A stretch of 60,000 nt of DNA, from contig NC_134025.1 of assembly GCF_964204645.1 (NCBI RefSeq), forward strand, positions 2,859,001-2,919,000. The letters are read 5' to 3'. This DNA is from Tubulanus polymorphus. Taxonomy: Eukaryota > Nemertea > Palaeonemertea > Tubulaniformes > Tubulanidae. Positions 1 to 23,597 of this stretch are shown piece after piece. The position numbers were made by a program, and so were the translations under genes. How positions within the stretch are numbered: the stretch's first letter is position 1; every line of letters starts with the position of its first letter. The notes beneath the pieces were generated by a model. That model did not search any database. It saw nothing but the letters and a program-made list of their open reading frames with translations, and had not been told where the DNA came from.

Positions 1-728
1 ACCGTTGTGCGACAAACACTACCGACAGCCGCGGAGCGACTGATCAATGTCGTTTGAGTGACAGCGACAAAACTTACACAATTACACAGCACTAATCTTA
101 TTTAGATTTTACTGTTAAGTCGTCACGATTCAATATAAAAACTGCCTGAATGTAGCGTCCTGAGTTAAACCTCTTATGAAGTCAATTAATTATTAATCAG
201 GTATAGATATTTGACTAATCAACTATACAGAATATGATATCTAACTGTGAGTTGTATATTAGGCTAAACAAAAATGATACCTTGTTTCTCCGCAGCGGCC
301 GGGTCATTTTTGTAAAATATGATAAAATTTATAAACAGTTCATTTCTATAGCGGCCGGGTCTGTTATGGTTAAATTGATCACGATTTTAAAAAAAGTAAT
401 GTATAGGGTAGATAGGCGGCCGGCCGGGTCAACATTTAAGCTCAGCAGAGCGGAGAAACAAGGTATCAATTTTTTTTAGCCTAACAGTCTGTCAAAATCA
501 CTTAAAATGTAGTAGTTGGGATATTCATGATGTCGACAACGTCCAAAATGACAACATACACTTAGCAATTAGAAATAGAAATTGAGACTAAAGATAGTGA
601 TGAGTGATGCGATGTGACGACTGATCTGATGACGATTTTAGCGAGTTTGACTGTAATGTTATTCTTGCGTTATTATCGTAGCAAAAACTGGAGAATTTTC
701 AATGAAAACTTTAAACGTTTGATTTCAG
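1..728. other. Presumed ICA1 intron or upstream sequence
   Basis: No exon with recognisable homology was found here. The upstream exons of ICA1, which encode the arfaptin-homology/BAR domain, are not visible and presumably lie left of the window. The stretch contains one MITE-like element (259-484). The ICA1 exon acceptor at 727-728 closes the region. Confidence 0.5.
259..484. mobile_element. MITE-like element with ~35-bp terminal inverted repeats
   Basis: The left end TTAGGCTAAACAAAAATGAT and the right end, ending TTTTTAGCCTAA, are imperfect inverted repeats of about 35 bp. Both share the block TTGTTTCTCCGC or its complement. The interior has repeated CGGCCGGGTC motifs. There is no coding capacity. 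No clear target-site duplication was found. A related copy lies in the opposite orientation near 59.58-59.76 kb. Confidence 0.7.
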
Positions 729-2862
<2,134 letters not shown>

Positions 2863-3724
2863 TGGACAACGACGCAACTTCAGTAGTATTAACTCTTCGA
2901 CAACCAGAACGGAGTATATTCAGTCTCCGCGCTGACCTTGCATAGATTTCCGAAAAAAGTTTTATTTTACCAAGTGGCTTCAGGATATTGTATATTCGCT
3001 TCACTTTATCGATTCGGTGACTCGGATGATTTAAAAATCGTACGATTGAAAAATGTGAGACAGCTGAGCTGAAAGATAACAGGAGCATATAGCCTTTTAA
3101 GAACAACAATACATGTACGACAAACATGTACATGTGCCGGACTGCATGTGACATGTGTAATATCATTTTGAGCCTATATGAGACTTAACTTCAATTCTCT
3201 TAGATCCAAAATATGAGACATTGTACATTTCCAGTTATCTATGAAATGAGAGATAGATCTTATTGATTGTTAGTTCGTTTCAGTTCACTGATATCTAGTC
3301 ATTATTGAAATACTGTCATAGATTTATTTTAAGTTTATTTTGAAGTTTATGTATGTGTGTTGTGTATGGCGTGAGTGTAAAGTAACGATATGTACATATT
3401 ATATATTTATAATGCTTGGCATTATGTTCTATATTGTCTACTGTAGAATGTTTATTGAGGTTGCCTACCGTCAGAGAAATGAAAAACATCAAACGAAAAA
3501 TTGCTATTTCGAAATTGATTAATTTGTTTGTATTTGCTATGCTTAGATGATACCGATACCTGGTAATTGATACTGACCGAGGTGAAATAGTTGCTCTTAC
3601 AGTAATTGAAATAAATTCCATTCAAACTACTGAGTAATACATTCCTTACGATTAGAAATACTTTGAGAGAATCAATTTCATACTGTAATATATCTGCTTC
3701 ATGCTGTACGTAGAGTACACAAGC

Positions 3725-3952
3725 AGGGCGGATCTAACCTCATTTCATGAGTACTGCTCAGTGCAGTATCTCTGCCCACAGAAGGGGTGTGGGGATCCTA
3801 CCGCTGAATATTTTGAAATATTAACACCTCTTGACGCAATCTGAGCATTTGCAGGCACGTCACTCATCCGAAATCTGGTGGATCCTATTTATATTCGAGG
3901 TTCGTTTATCCACGAGTACCGCTCAAATAGTAACAGCTGGATCCGCCTCTGA
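3725..3952. mobile_element. Degenerate hAT-like MITE
   Basis: The left end CAGGGCGGATC and right end GATCCGCCTCTG are near-perfect inverted repeats of the CAGGGGCGGATC type common at hAT-family termini. The element is about 230 bp with no coding capacity. The 8-bp flanks do not match well, so it appears old. Confidence 0.5.
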
Positions 3953-4390
3953 CTAACTTGGTATCATTAATTCAACATTCCATCGAGAATGCTACATTCC
4001 GATAGATCATCTTTTCCAGCTTCCAGAAATGTCTGTTCTAGATTTCAGTCTCATAGAGTTGCTTCTGTCAGTATGCGAAGATTGTTTGATTGTAAATATT
4101 ATTTATTATAAATAATCATCGACACATTATAATTATTATGATTGTTTATGCGTGTTGTAAATGATACTATATTGCAGTTAATCTGAAATATGTATAAAAA
4201 TATGACAAATTTTACGTCCGTTGATAATTATTTATGGAGGTGATGACACTAAAGATGTGAGGCCCGTGTTTAATTATAAATATCATCAAAATGTATTCAA
4301 TTGAAATCGAATGGAGAAATTGTTTTCATTGCTGATGTATTCAATGTATATTATGTGCAGTGGTTGTGGGAACCGCAGTGAATTAACTGA

Positions 4391-4396
4391 AATAAA
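4391..4396 (+). terminator. ICA1: Poly(A) signal AATAAA, probably for ICA1
   Basis: This is the canonical hexamer in the first tandem unit, about 1.5 kb after the stop codon. Equivalent hexamers occur in the following units. Confidence 0.45.
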
Positions 4397-4573
4397 TCCG
4401 AGTAAAAATTAAAAAAACATTGTTTGCGTTTTATCTGGTTAGTTTCACTTCCTTATTCCTTTATTACCTATTGAATCATCGTTGAGCTTCCCAGGACCCG
4501 GGAAATTGAAGGAAATTAATATATCTTAGTTATGATAACCGTTGATGAGCAAAAACGTAAGAAATCTCACTAC

Positions 4574-4740
4574 ACCGTACGGTGCTGCCGCTATGCTCAT
4601 CATTAACGGATTTTTGATACACTAACAAGAATCGACTCTGGCAATTGATGTTGACTGCCGATGGTTGGTTGCCAGAGCTGGTTCACGTTAGTGTATTAAA
4701 AACCCGCTAACGATGAGCATAGCGGCAGCACCTTATGGTA
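4574..4740. repeat. Foldback (~70-bp arms) present in every 670-bp unit
   Basis: The left arm GGTGCTGCCGCTATGCTCAT and, further in, GATACACTAACAAGAATCGA pair with the right arm, which has TTAGTGTATTAAAAACCCGC and ATGAGCATAGCGGCAGCACC. The loop is about 25 bp. The same structure recurs in units 2-5; in unit 4 the loop carries the 517-bp insertion. It looks like a foldback MITE captured before the unit was amplified. Confidence 0.8.
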
Positions 4741-6666
4741 TGTTCACGCGGCATGATCGCCAACGGGCAGTCGATTCAACTACATATTATAGATAATAAT
4801 CGACACATTATAATTATCATGATTGTTTATGGCGTGTTGTAAATGATACTATATTGCAGTTAATCTGAAATATGTATAAAAATATGACAAATTTTCCGTC
4901 CGTTGATAATTATTTATGGAGGTGATGACACTAAAGATGTGAGGCCCGTGTTCAATTATAAATATCATCAAAATGTATTAAATTGAAATCAAATGGAGAA
5001 ATTGTTTTCATTGTTGATGTATTCAATGTATATTATGTGCAGTGGTTGGGAACTGCAGTGAAATAAATCCGAGTAAAAATTACATAGACATTGTTTGTGT
5101 TTTATCTGGTTAGTTTCACTTCCTTACTCCTTTATTACCTATTGGATCATCGTCGAGCTTCCCAGGACCCGGGAAATTGAAGGAAATTAATATATCTTAG
5201 TCATGATATACCGTTGATGAGCAAAAACGTAAGAAATCTCACTACATTGTACGGTGCTGCCGCTATGCTCATCATTAACGGATTTTTGATACACTAACAA
5301 GAATCGACTCTGGCAATTGATGTGGACGTGCCGATGGTTGGTTGCCAGAGCTGGTTCACGTTAGTGTATTAAAAACCCGCTAACGATGAGCATAACGGCA
5401 GCACCTTATGGTGTACTCACGCGGCATGATCGCCAACGGGCAGTCGATTCAACTACATATTATAGATAATAATCGACATATTATAATTATTATGATTGTT
5501 TATGCGTGTTGTAAATGATACTATATTGCAGTTAATCTGAAATATGTATAAAAATATGACAAATTTTACGTCCGTTGATAATTATTTATGGAGGTGATGA
5601 CACTAAAGATGTGAGGCCCGTGTTCAATTATAAATATCATCAAAATGTATTAAATTGAAATCGAATGGAGAAATTGTTTTCATTGTTGATGTATTCAATG
5701 TATATTATGTGCAGTGGTTGGGAACCGCAGTGAAATAAATCCGAGTAAAAATTACACAGACATTGTTTGTGTTTTATCTGGTTAGTTTCACTTCTTTACT
5801 CCCTTATTGCCTATTGGATCATCGTCGAGCTTCCCAGGACCCGGGAAATTGAAGGAAATTAATATATCTTAGTTATGATAAACGTTGATGCGCAAAAACG
5901 TAAGAAATCTAAATGCACCGTACGGTGCTGCCGCTAAGCTCATCGTTAACGGATTTTTGATACACTAACAAGAATCGACTCTGGCAATTGATGTGGACGT
6001 GCCGATGGTTGGTTGCCAGAGCTGGTTCATGTTAGTGTATTAAAATCCCGCTAACGATGAGCATAGCGGCAGCACCTTATGGTGTACTCACGCGGCATGA
6101 TCGCCAACGGGCAGTCGATTCAACTAAATATTCTAGATAATAATCGACACATTATAATTATTATAATTGTTTATGCGTGTTGTAAATGATACTATATTGC
6201 AGTTAATCTGAAATATGTATAAAGATATGACAAATTTTACGTCCGTTGATAATTATTTATGGAGGTGATGACACTAAAGATGTGAGGCCCGTGTTCAATT
6301 ATGAATATCATCAAAATGTATAAAATTGAAATCGAATGGAGAAATTGCTTTCATTGTTGATGTATTCAATGTATATTATGTGCAGTGGTTGGGAACCGCA
6401 GTGAAATAAATCCGAGTAAAAATTACACGGACATTGTTTGGGTTTTATCTGGTTAGATTCACTTCCTTACTCCTTTATTGCCTATTGGATCATCGTCGAG
6501 CTTCCCAGGACCCGGGAAATTGAAGGAAATTAATATATCTTAGTTATGATAAACGTTGATGAGCAAAAACGTAAGAAATCTAACTGCACCGTGCGGTGCT
6601 GCCGCTATGCTCATCGTTAACGGATTTTTGATACACTAACAAGAATCGACTCTGGCAATTGATGTG

Positions 6667-7183
6667 AGGCCTTTTTATGAACACTCGATTAATATATTCG
6701 AGTATGCAAAACGTTTTTATGAGCATGGATTATGTCATAATCCGTCATTTTTATGAACATTGGTTATCATAATCGATTAGCATACTCAGCATACTCGCTC
6801 GGCGAGCAAGTATGCCGATTATCTAATCCAACCGATATGGTGTTCTCGGTAGAAGTCGCTGCTGAGTAGGCAATAATTGAATAATTTCTACCTGGCGTTT
6901 TTATCAACCAACATACCCATCATAATCCGTCATTTTTATGAACATTGGTTATCATAATCGATTAGCATACTCAGCATACTCGCTCGGCGAGCAAGTATGC
7001 CGATTATCTAATCCAACCGATATGGTGTTCTCGGTAGAAGTCGCTGCTGAGTAGGCAATAATTGAATAATTTCTACCTGGCGTTTTTATCAACCAACATA
7101 CCCGGCTATGCTAATTGACACTAATCGGCTATATAATCTAAATAGCTTATCTATTTCGATTTTGCTGGTTCATAAAAAGGCCT
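6667..7183. mobile_element. 517-bp non-autonomous DNA transposon, 16-17-bp TIRs
   Basis: The ends AGGCCTTTTTATGAAC and GTTCATAAAAAGGCCT are perfect inverted repeats. GTG flanks both sides (6664-6666 and 7184-7186), while the sister tandem units have a single GTG in the empty site GATGTGGACGTG, so the 3-bp target-site duplication is directly shown. It has no open reading frame of note. It contains a 185-bp direct tandem duplication (6735-6919 and 6920-7104). A 3-bp duplication suggests a PIF/Harbinger- or CACTA-like mobiliser, but GTG is not the usual TWA, so I leave the family open. Confidence 0.88.
6735..7104. repeat. 185-bp tandem duplication inside the 517-bp element
   Basis: Two nearly identical 185-bp copies start at 6735 and 6920 with TCATAATCCGTC. 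Each contains the short palindrome CGCTCGGCGAGC. Confidence 0.9.
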
Positions 7184-8216
7184 GTGGACGTGCCGATGGT
7201 TGGTTGCCAGAGCTGGTTCGTGTTAGTGTATTAAAAACCCGCTAACGATGAGCATAGCGGCAGCACCTTATGGTGTGTTCACGCGGCATGATCGCCAACG
7301 GGCAGTCGATTCAACTACATATTATAGATAATAATCGACATATTATAATTATCATGATTGTTTATGCGTGTTGTAAATGATACTATATTGCAGTTAATCT
7401 GAAATATGTATAAAAATATGACAAATTTTACGTCCGTTGATAAGTATTTATGGAGGTGATGACACTAAAGATATGAGGCCCGTGTTCAATTATAAATATC
7501 ATCAAAATGTATTCAATTGAAATCGAATGGAGAAATTGTTTTCATTATTGATGTATTCAATGTATATTATGTGCAGTGGTTGGGAACCGCAGTGAAATAA
7601 ATCCGAGTAAAAATTACACAGACATTGTTTGTGTTTTATCTGGTTAGTTTCACTTCCTTACTCCTTTATTGCCTATTGAATCATCACCGAGCTTCCCAGG
7701 ACCCGGGAATTTGAAGGAAATTAATATATCTTAGTTATGATAACCGTTGATGAGCAAAAACGTAAGAAATCTAACTGCACCGTACGGTGCTGTCGCTATG
7801 CTCATCGTTAACGGATTTTTGATACACTAACAAGAATCGACTCTGGCAATTGATGTTGACTGCCGATGGTTGGTTGCCAGAGCTGGTTCATGTTAGTGTA
7901 TTAAAAACCAGTTAACGATGAGCATAGCGGCAGCACCTTATGGTGTACTCACGCGGCATGATCGCCAACGGGCAGTCGATTCAACTACATATTTTTTATC
8001 AGACTCAATAGTGTATGAAATATCAGCAGGCATAGCATCAGCACCGTCATGTAATTGTAAACATCGATGAAAGAATGCAGCTCAATTTAGATTTCCTACT
8101 CAAAACATAAGCCTTTAAATCGACGAAATAAACATGAAATAATGCTATATATTGAATGTAAAAATATAAACGAATTTTTTAAATACAACTTGTAATACAC
8201 AGAAGTAGTAATGAGT

Positions 8217-14079
<5,863 letters not shown>

Positions 14080-14328
14080 TTTTTGCAATTTTCTTTCGAA
14101 AAACGAATAGTGTAGTCAACATTTACTTGATTTCCGGGTTCATATTTCCCACGGGGTATAGGTGGCAGCACGTCATAGACACAAATTTAGAAAATGTACG
14201 ATGTCGACACTTATTAAGGATTCGAACAGTGGGTTACTCCTACTCCGACCACCCGTCTCAATCCGTCACAGGTTAGAATCCTCATTTGCGAATCGAAAAA
14301 TTATAGAAGTAATTTCGACATAATAAAC
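14080..14328. promoter_or_regulatory. MCM8 5' flank / CEP57 downstream spacer
   Basis: Only about 250 bp separate the MCM8 start codon (14079) from the CEP57 poly(A) signal on the same strand. MCM8's promoter must therefore lie here or overlap the CEP57 3' end. No TATA box was recognised. Confidence 0.4.
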
Positions 14329-14334
14329 TTTATT
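14329..14334 (-). terminator. CEP57: Poly(A) signal for CEP57 (AATAAA on - strand)
   Basis: TTTATT on the + strand, 484 bp past the CEP57 stop, is the only strong hexamer close to the end of the transcript before MCM8 begins. Confidence 0.5.
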
Positions 14335-14817
14335 TCTATGAAAAAATACAAATGGCAGATCGTGGTATAACAATATATTCGATCCTGCACAGCAGGAACA
14401 GGGAAAATCGCTTCTGCCAGCAGAAGGCTATCATCATCAAACCTTTTTCTATTCTATTCTAATGAAAAAAATTTCAGAGACTTTTATCATTTGAGACATT
14501 ATCTACCACTGAAGAGTTATACATCATAAATCAAGGATAAGCTAATTACAAGTAGAATCCTTACACTTAACTAGAAAAACTGCAAGTTGGTGTCATTACT
14601 GAGTAAGGTGGATTCCACTGTAATACAAGTAAATTATCTTTAAATCATAAATATGAAGCAATAATACATAGTTTCATTAATCGAAGCGTAATTTCCAATC
14701 TAGTTTTTCTATATAATATAAATCTACAATTAAATCAAATAAATACTACAATTTATAATCGTGACTAAACCCCTTGACTACCACCTACAGAAATACTGTC
14801 ATTAATCAACAACACCT

Positions 14818-17800
14818 TTAACAATCCCAGGAAATATCATCTTTGCGAAGAGCTGTCTGAAGTTTTTTGACATCTTTCAACAATTTGAGTTGATTATTTC
14901 TGGGAGTAATAGCCGAATGTACCGGACGACCCTTAGTCTTAATTGTAGTCGTAACTTCAACTTCACCATTAGCGTCCAGTAATCGTTCTGTTAATGCCGT
15001 TCGTTTCACTACGTTTTTAGTTTTCTTCACTTTTCTCTTCTTAGGTTTCCCTTTAACCTATTAATCAGAATACACGCACACATGTTTACTAACGATATAA
15101 TCATAGTTTAACATGATATTCTCTGTAATTAGTAACAGTATACTATACATAGTTTGTATCTTTTCATGTCATTTCTTGAAAAGGACTCGAAGAGATGAGT
15201 CGAAATCGATCGAAACGTTTGAAAATGTAAATAAACTCATTATCATCATGAAGATTGTGATAGTTGCGTTCTTATTATTATTTAAATATCTGGATACTCT
15301 TCCGAAATTATATTCAAATAAACACTTTGAATAAAAGAAGTATTCTGCCTGAAACATATGAAGTCATATGATTTGAGACCGGTCCAAGACCATTCTAAGT
15401 TCTATAGCCAATTTAACAGCATTAAGATTTAACACCACTTTCCGACTGTGCTACTGGGCCCCCATTTCTAATGATTGTAGGTCCGCATTATTCAATAGCA
15501 CAGTATAAAACAAATGCCTATTGATTCCTACTTGTTCCGTTCGAGATCCACACACAAACTCTACCTTGTCTCTGTGCTGTTTAAGACGTGTAATTTGATT
15601 ATCTTTCGCTTCCATTCTTTGCACCAGAGTTTCCATTTCTCTTTCAAGATCGTGCTTCATAATTCCAGAAGATTCATCGATCTGCCTCATTAATTCAGCG
15701 TGCTCACTGTGAAAGCAAATCAGTTTTATTCATATAGTTGGCAATGTTTACCGGGTAAGTATTTCAATTTACAGTAAACCATGTGGTGTTGGATCGCACG
15801 GTTTACTGCAGTAGTAGTTGAAAACTTACAATCCCATTTGAGCGAATTCATCCTGAAGTTGAAGTAAAAGGTCACCGAGATCGCTTTCAGAACTCTGACC
15901 AGATGACCAGGATGAACGCCGTAAATTCTCCACCTGTTTATGTCCACATAAATAAGGACTGTGATTTTTCAGCAGTGATATCACTTGTTGCAGGTTTGCA
16001 CCAATATTGTGGCTGGCACCAGTAGACTGAAAATTCATCACCAAAATCATCGATTTTTACACTCCATTCTAAGGCATCCAGCAGATAATTATAAACTAGG
16101 CATCCTGAAGTCAGGGCCATCAATCGCATCATTATGTCGATAATAACTAATCGAAATGATGACTTACACATAGTAAATTGGAAATACAAATTGGGACTAG
16201 AAAATAGAGATGACTCGAGTCATGTGGTGACTTATCCAATGAAGACTTAAGAGCGAGTTTGACTACATTGATTCTAACCTTTCCAGTAACAAACGGTATT
16301 TCAGCCATGTTTAATCTGAAATGTTGTTGTGAATCTCGTGATACCGATCGAGCTCTCACATGCTGCTGCTGCTGATGTTGTTTCTTCAGTTGCGGTTTTT
16401 CTGTACAACACTTCTTCTTCGCTGGTTTTTTCACAGCATTATTAACCGCTGATTTCTGTCCAGCCGGAGGAGACATATTTTCAATAAGTCGTCGATTCAC
16501 TTCAGATTGAGCGGCCAACTGAGCAAGATAGAAAACAAATATTTAAAATGATAACATATAATTATGTGAGAATCTAGTATTTTGACAAATGTTGGTGTAG
16601 AAACAGCAGTGGTGAGATTGGTGTAGAGGATTGCAATTTTCATATCTTTCCACATCATTTTCGACAAGAATCAAAGGCATTGCAGTCTATTAAAATTGTG
16701 CAAACAAAAAAATTGTGAAATTTCACATATGCTAGAAAATCTTCACATTTTTTCACATCAATCTCACCCCTCCATCAGTAAATATGTTTGATTTTTATTT
16801 TCAGGCTTGGAAGCTGCTTAAGCGACTGAAGAATGAATATGATGTAAAAGGATTGGGTTAGATCGTTAGAAAACTGGACGACTTTGAACTTCAAACCTGA
16901 GGTTAACTTCAGTAATATCCAGGACCCAGTATCACAAAACTAATCAAAATTGATACTAATCGTTGACATCCATGAAAATGATAGGTTATCATCAACAGAA
17001 TGACTAATATGTATTTGTGTTTTGTGAAACTGGATTCACTGGTTTCTCAGAAACAAATGTTAGTAATGAAGAAATAAAACCAGCACCAAACATCTAAAAT
17101 GGAATAATTAGAGCATGCAATACATACGGTCTTATCTTCTAGTACCTCGGCTGATTTGCCTTGCAATATTTTCCGTTCAAGTTTCTCCTCTTTCAGTTTC
17201 TCTTCCAATTCACTTATTTTATTCTAAGAATTACAGCAAGAGCATCCGATTATAACAAAAAAATATTCAGGTTCCTGCAGTGTGACGATCGTAATACTAA
17301 ATACCTGAGCCATATCCTGAGTCGCCGACAATCGAATTAAATCATGTTCAAGATGAGCGATTTTTTCCAGTTGTACTTTCCGTTCTTGAGAACTGCTGTA
17401 TTGTTTTAGTTGATCTTTCACATTATGTCGCTCGACAGCCTCCTGTTTTTCTTGTTCGGCATTTTGTACCATCTTTCGCATGTAATCCAACTGTTTTTCT
17501 AAGAGTTGACATCTATTTTCAGCGCTGTTCAGTTGTGTTTCTAATTCTGCAATTGTAAAAATAGCTAAATCAGATCAATCGATAGCCATGTTTACCATAG
17601 ATTTGTTTATTTTTAAAATCGAATACAATTCATTTCTTCTCAAGGTGTTTCTAGTACTACTCACCCGGAAGAATAAGACATCTACCAAAAATTTGAATTG
17701 CCTGACTTTGCCCAGATTATCAAGATATGAATCAGAATTCCCCGCGAGCCATGTCGAGGTGGGCTTAATCTGTTATATTCACCTTGAGTATTTTTTGACA

Positions 17801-18567
17801 CAGCCGATTGTTCAGTAGAATGTGTTGCTTTATCTTGACACATCAGATCTCGATACTTCATCGTTTCAGTCGCCAGACTTTTCAAATTGCCTTCAGCGAC
17901 CCTTCTTTCAATATCTAGCTTGCGTATTTTATCTTGCAATCCTTTCAACGCAAGCATTACACCTATTGAAATGTATCCATGATATAAAGTTATGATATGA
18001 ACATAGATGATTTTTATCAAAGGCTCGTCACATAAAGCTGGGCAGGGTCCCGGAATCAAAGTTCTATAACAGCTAGCACCTATATTATTAAACATTTCTG
18101 GAGCCAGCCCAGATTTAGATGAGATATTTTTTTGTTGAGTGAGGTATTACCTGAACGATCATGAGAGGGAAAAGAAGAAAGAGGCGTCTCAACTGGAGGC
18201 TGAATAGAAGAGCTTTCAGGAATAATGTATGATTGAGGTTTTGGATAGTTAGCCCTTGCAGATAACGGTGTCCCATCATTGACATCTTGAGCTTTTGGCA
18301 AATTCATTTCTTCAAACTGTTCCTGCATTTGCTGAAATGTCAACGTGAATATATCTACTAACCTACACAACTCACGGAGTCAGAGACACAGGAGAGGTAG
18401 GCCTACAACTCACAACAAACAGACAGACACTACCTACACATATCATCCAACAAAAGGAAAATACCACACAATTTTGCATATTTCTAACCAACAATAATTT
18501 TCAGCAACACGTGGTCATTAAAACTTACAGGTCTACTGTTACTGTCCGGGTTAAAAGCGGCTTCCAT
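14818..18567 (-). CDS. CEP57: CEP57 (translokin) centrosomal protein, complete, 9 exons, 512 aa
   Basis: CEP57 is a coiled-coil centrosome protein that binds microtubules and supports pericentriolar organisation. Exons 5' to 3': 18567-18529, 18331-18151, 17962-17783, 17546-17305, 17223-17146, 16518-16279, 16026-15830, 15706-15565, 15057-14818. They total 1539 nt in one frame; human CEP57 is 500 aa. Residues 1-75 are low-complexity. The centrosome-targeting coiled coil starts around 75 (LKGLQDKIRKLDIERR, matching human LKNLQDKIRRLELER) and continues to about 240. A Lys/Gln-rich linker leads to AEIPFVTGK (312-320), matching human GDMPFVAGK. The C-terminal microtubule-binding coiled coil has LQLQDEFAQM and LVQRMEAKDNQITRLK and ends LLKDVKKLQTALRKDDISWDC. 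Vertebrates have CEP57 and CEP57L1; this is probably the single ancestral form. It shares a 267-bp divergent promoter with FAM76. Confidence 0.96.
15185..15235 (+). ncRNA. Degenerate hammerhead-like motif in a CEP57 intron
   Basis: GATGAGTCGAAATCGATCGA followed by AACGTTT has the layout of a hammerhead core: GAUGAG, a short TCGA/TCGA stem, then CGAAAC. It is followed shortly by AATAAA. The two bases before GATGA are GA instead of the essential CU, so it would not be catalytic. Such cores mark the ends of Penelope-like elements and retrozymes. This is only a resemblance. Confidence 0.2.
16610..16770. mobile_element. Small MITE-like element in a CEP57 intron
   Basis: GGTGAGATTGGTGT at the left and ACATCAATCTCACC at the right are inverted repeats about 160 bp apart, with AT-rich filler and no coding capacity. 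Part of the filler resembles ICA1 intron sequence near 1600-1790, so this family may occur at least twice. Confidence 0.4.
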
Positions 18568-22413
<3,846 letters not shown>

Positions 22414-23248
22414 TGACGCAAATTGTAAAAAGAGTTTTTTATACTTCATGTTACCGGTAAATCGTACAGGTTCACTTAAATTTTTGTGCCGTAAAATTGA
22501 AATCAAACAAACTTTATATCTTGGGAGCAAAGTAATTTGATTTTAATGTACTTTTAATGTACCTCATTGTTGTGCGTTTTATTGTTTTTAAGTTGTAGTA
22601 AATGAGAAGATCTCTAAAAATATAAAATGTGAGTTCTCGGCTACCTGAATAGGTCTCCTTAGTTGAAACTCATTCATCATAATTTATCGATATTTTCTTA
22701 CAAGGATTCTATATAATTATTTTGATATGTTGTTCATTTCAAGCATTTAAATCCAAAAAATACTGAAATTCATGCACTGTCATAGGAAAACTAAGTACAG
22801 GTGATGGTATGGCTAGGACATGCCTATATATATATCTAGTGTAGAATTACAATTGTCATACTCATAATGTAAGGATACCTTGAAATTCATTTATATTTTC
22901 AATTTGATGTCTTGTTGTTCGATACTTATTCTTAATTTATATATTTTAACAATTATTTTATGTACTAGTTTATTTTCACGAAGCCTTTTAACACTAAATA
23001 CGCTGCCATTACAACTAGTGAAGTCGATGTCCAAGGTATGTCGGCAATGTTAGATTTGAATCCACCATTTCATAGTGAATAATGTAATAATCATATTATC
23101 AATGCTCTTCTATATATCAAATCTGTAGTATATGTAGTTCAATTGTTTTGTTACACTGAAAATTGTATTATGTACATATTAATCACTATGACGTACACTT
23201 ATCTCTGGTTCTCCTCATTATAACTCATTGTGCATATTGATTAATAAA
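22414..23248 (+). other. FAM76: FAM76 3' UTR with poly(A) signal at 23243-23248
   Basis: Non-coding sequence follows the stop codon, with several AT-rich stretches and an AATAAA at 23243-23248. The RTN4IP1 poly(A) signal on the other strand lies about 290 bp further on, so the two genes are tail to tail. Confidence 0.5.
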
Positions 23249-23536
23249 TGATTTTTTTACCGAATCAAAACATTTATCCTTTTTCCATCGAGTAGTTCGG
23301 TTAAAGTACTTGTAGGATATTTCCGAGTGAACAACGATACGTCGATAGAGAGCAGTCGATGATCGAGGATGTAAACAGGACTGACACGTTGAGGCATGAC
23401 TCCATGAGAATCCACACGGACAGTTTAGAATAAGGATTTCAAATGACTGACAAAAACAACCTAATTTCTATGCATAAAAAACATCTCTAATAACTTTAAT
23501 TTTATTGACAGAATGACACTATATCCTAGAAATAAT

Positions 23537-23542
23537 TTATTT
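23537..23542 (-). terminator. RTN4IP1: Poly(A) signal for RTN4IP1
   Basis: TTTATT on the + strand (AATAAA on the -), 56 bp past the RTN4IP1 stop codon. Confidence 0.6.
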
Positions 23543-23597
23543 TAATATTTCACCAATCACTGTTCCTCAACAGCCACCAGAAAGTTCCATGTAATTA

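Larger units (their letters stand above)
2863..4410 (+). other. ICA1: ICA1 3' UTR
   Basis: Non-coding AT-rich sequence follows the ICA1 stop codon. It contains a degenerate hAT-like MITE (about 3725-3952). The first strong AATAAA is at 4391-4396, inside the first unit of the 670-bp tandem array. Later units repeat that signal, so the transcript could end in any of them. Confidence 0.5.
4112..7990. repeat. Five ~670-bp tandem units derived from the ICA1 3' UTR end
   Basis: The landmark CGACA(C/T)ATTATAATTAT recurs near 4120, 4801, 5474, 6145 and 7336. The spacings are about 681, 673, 671 and 671 bp once the 520-bp insertion in unit 4 is removed. Units are roughly 95% or more alike by eye. Each holds a TGTAAATGATACTATATTGC block, an AATAAATCCGAG poly(A) motif, a CCCAGGACCCGGGAAATTG block and a large imperfect foldback. 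The first unit is continuous with ICA1 3' UTR sequence. Confidence 0.92.
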
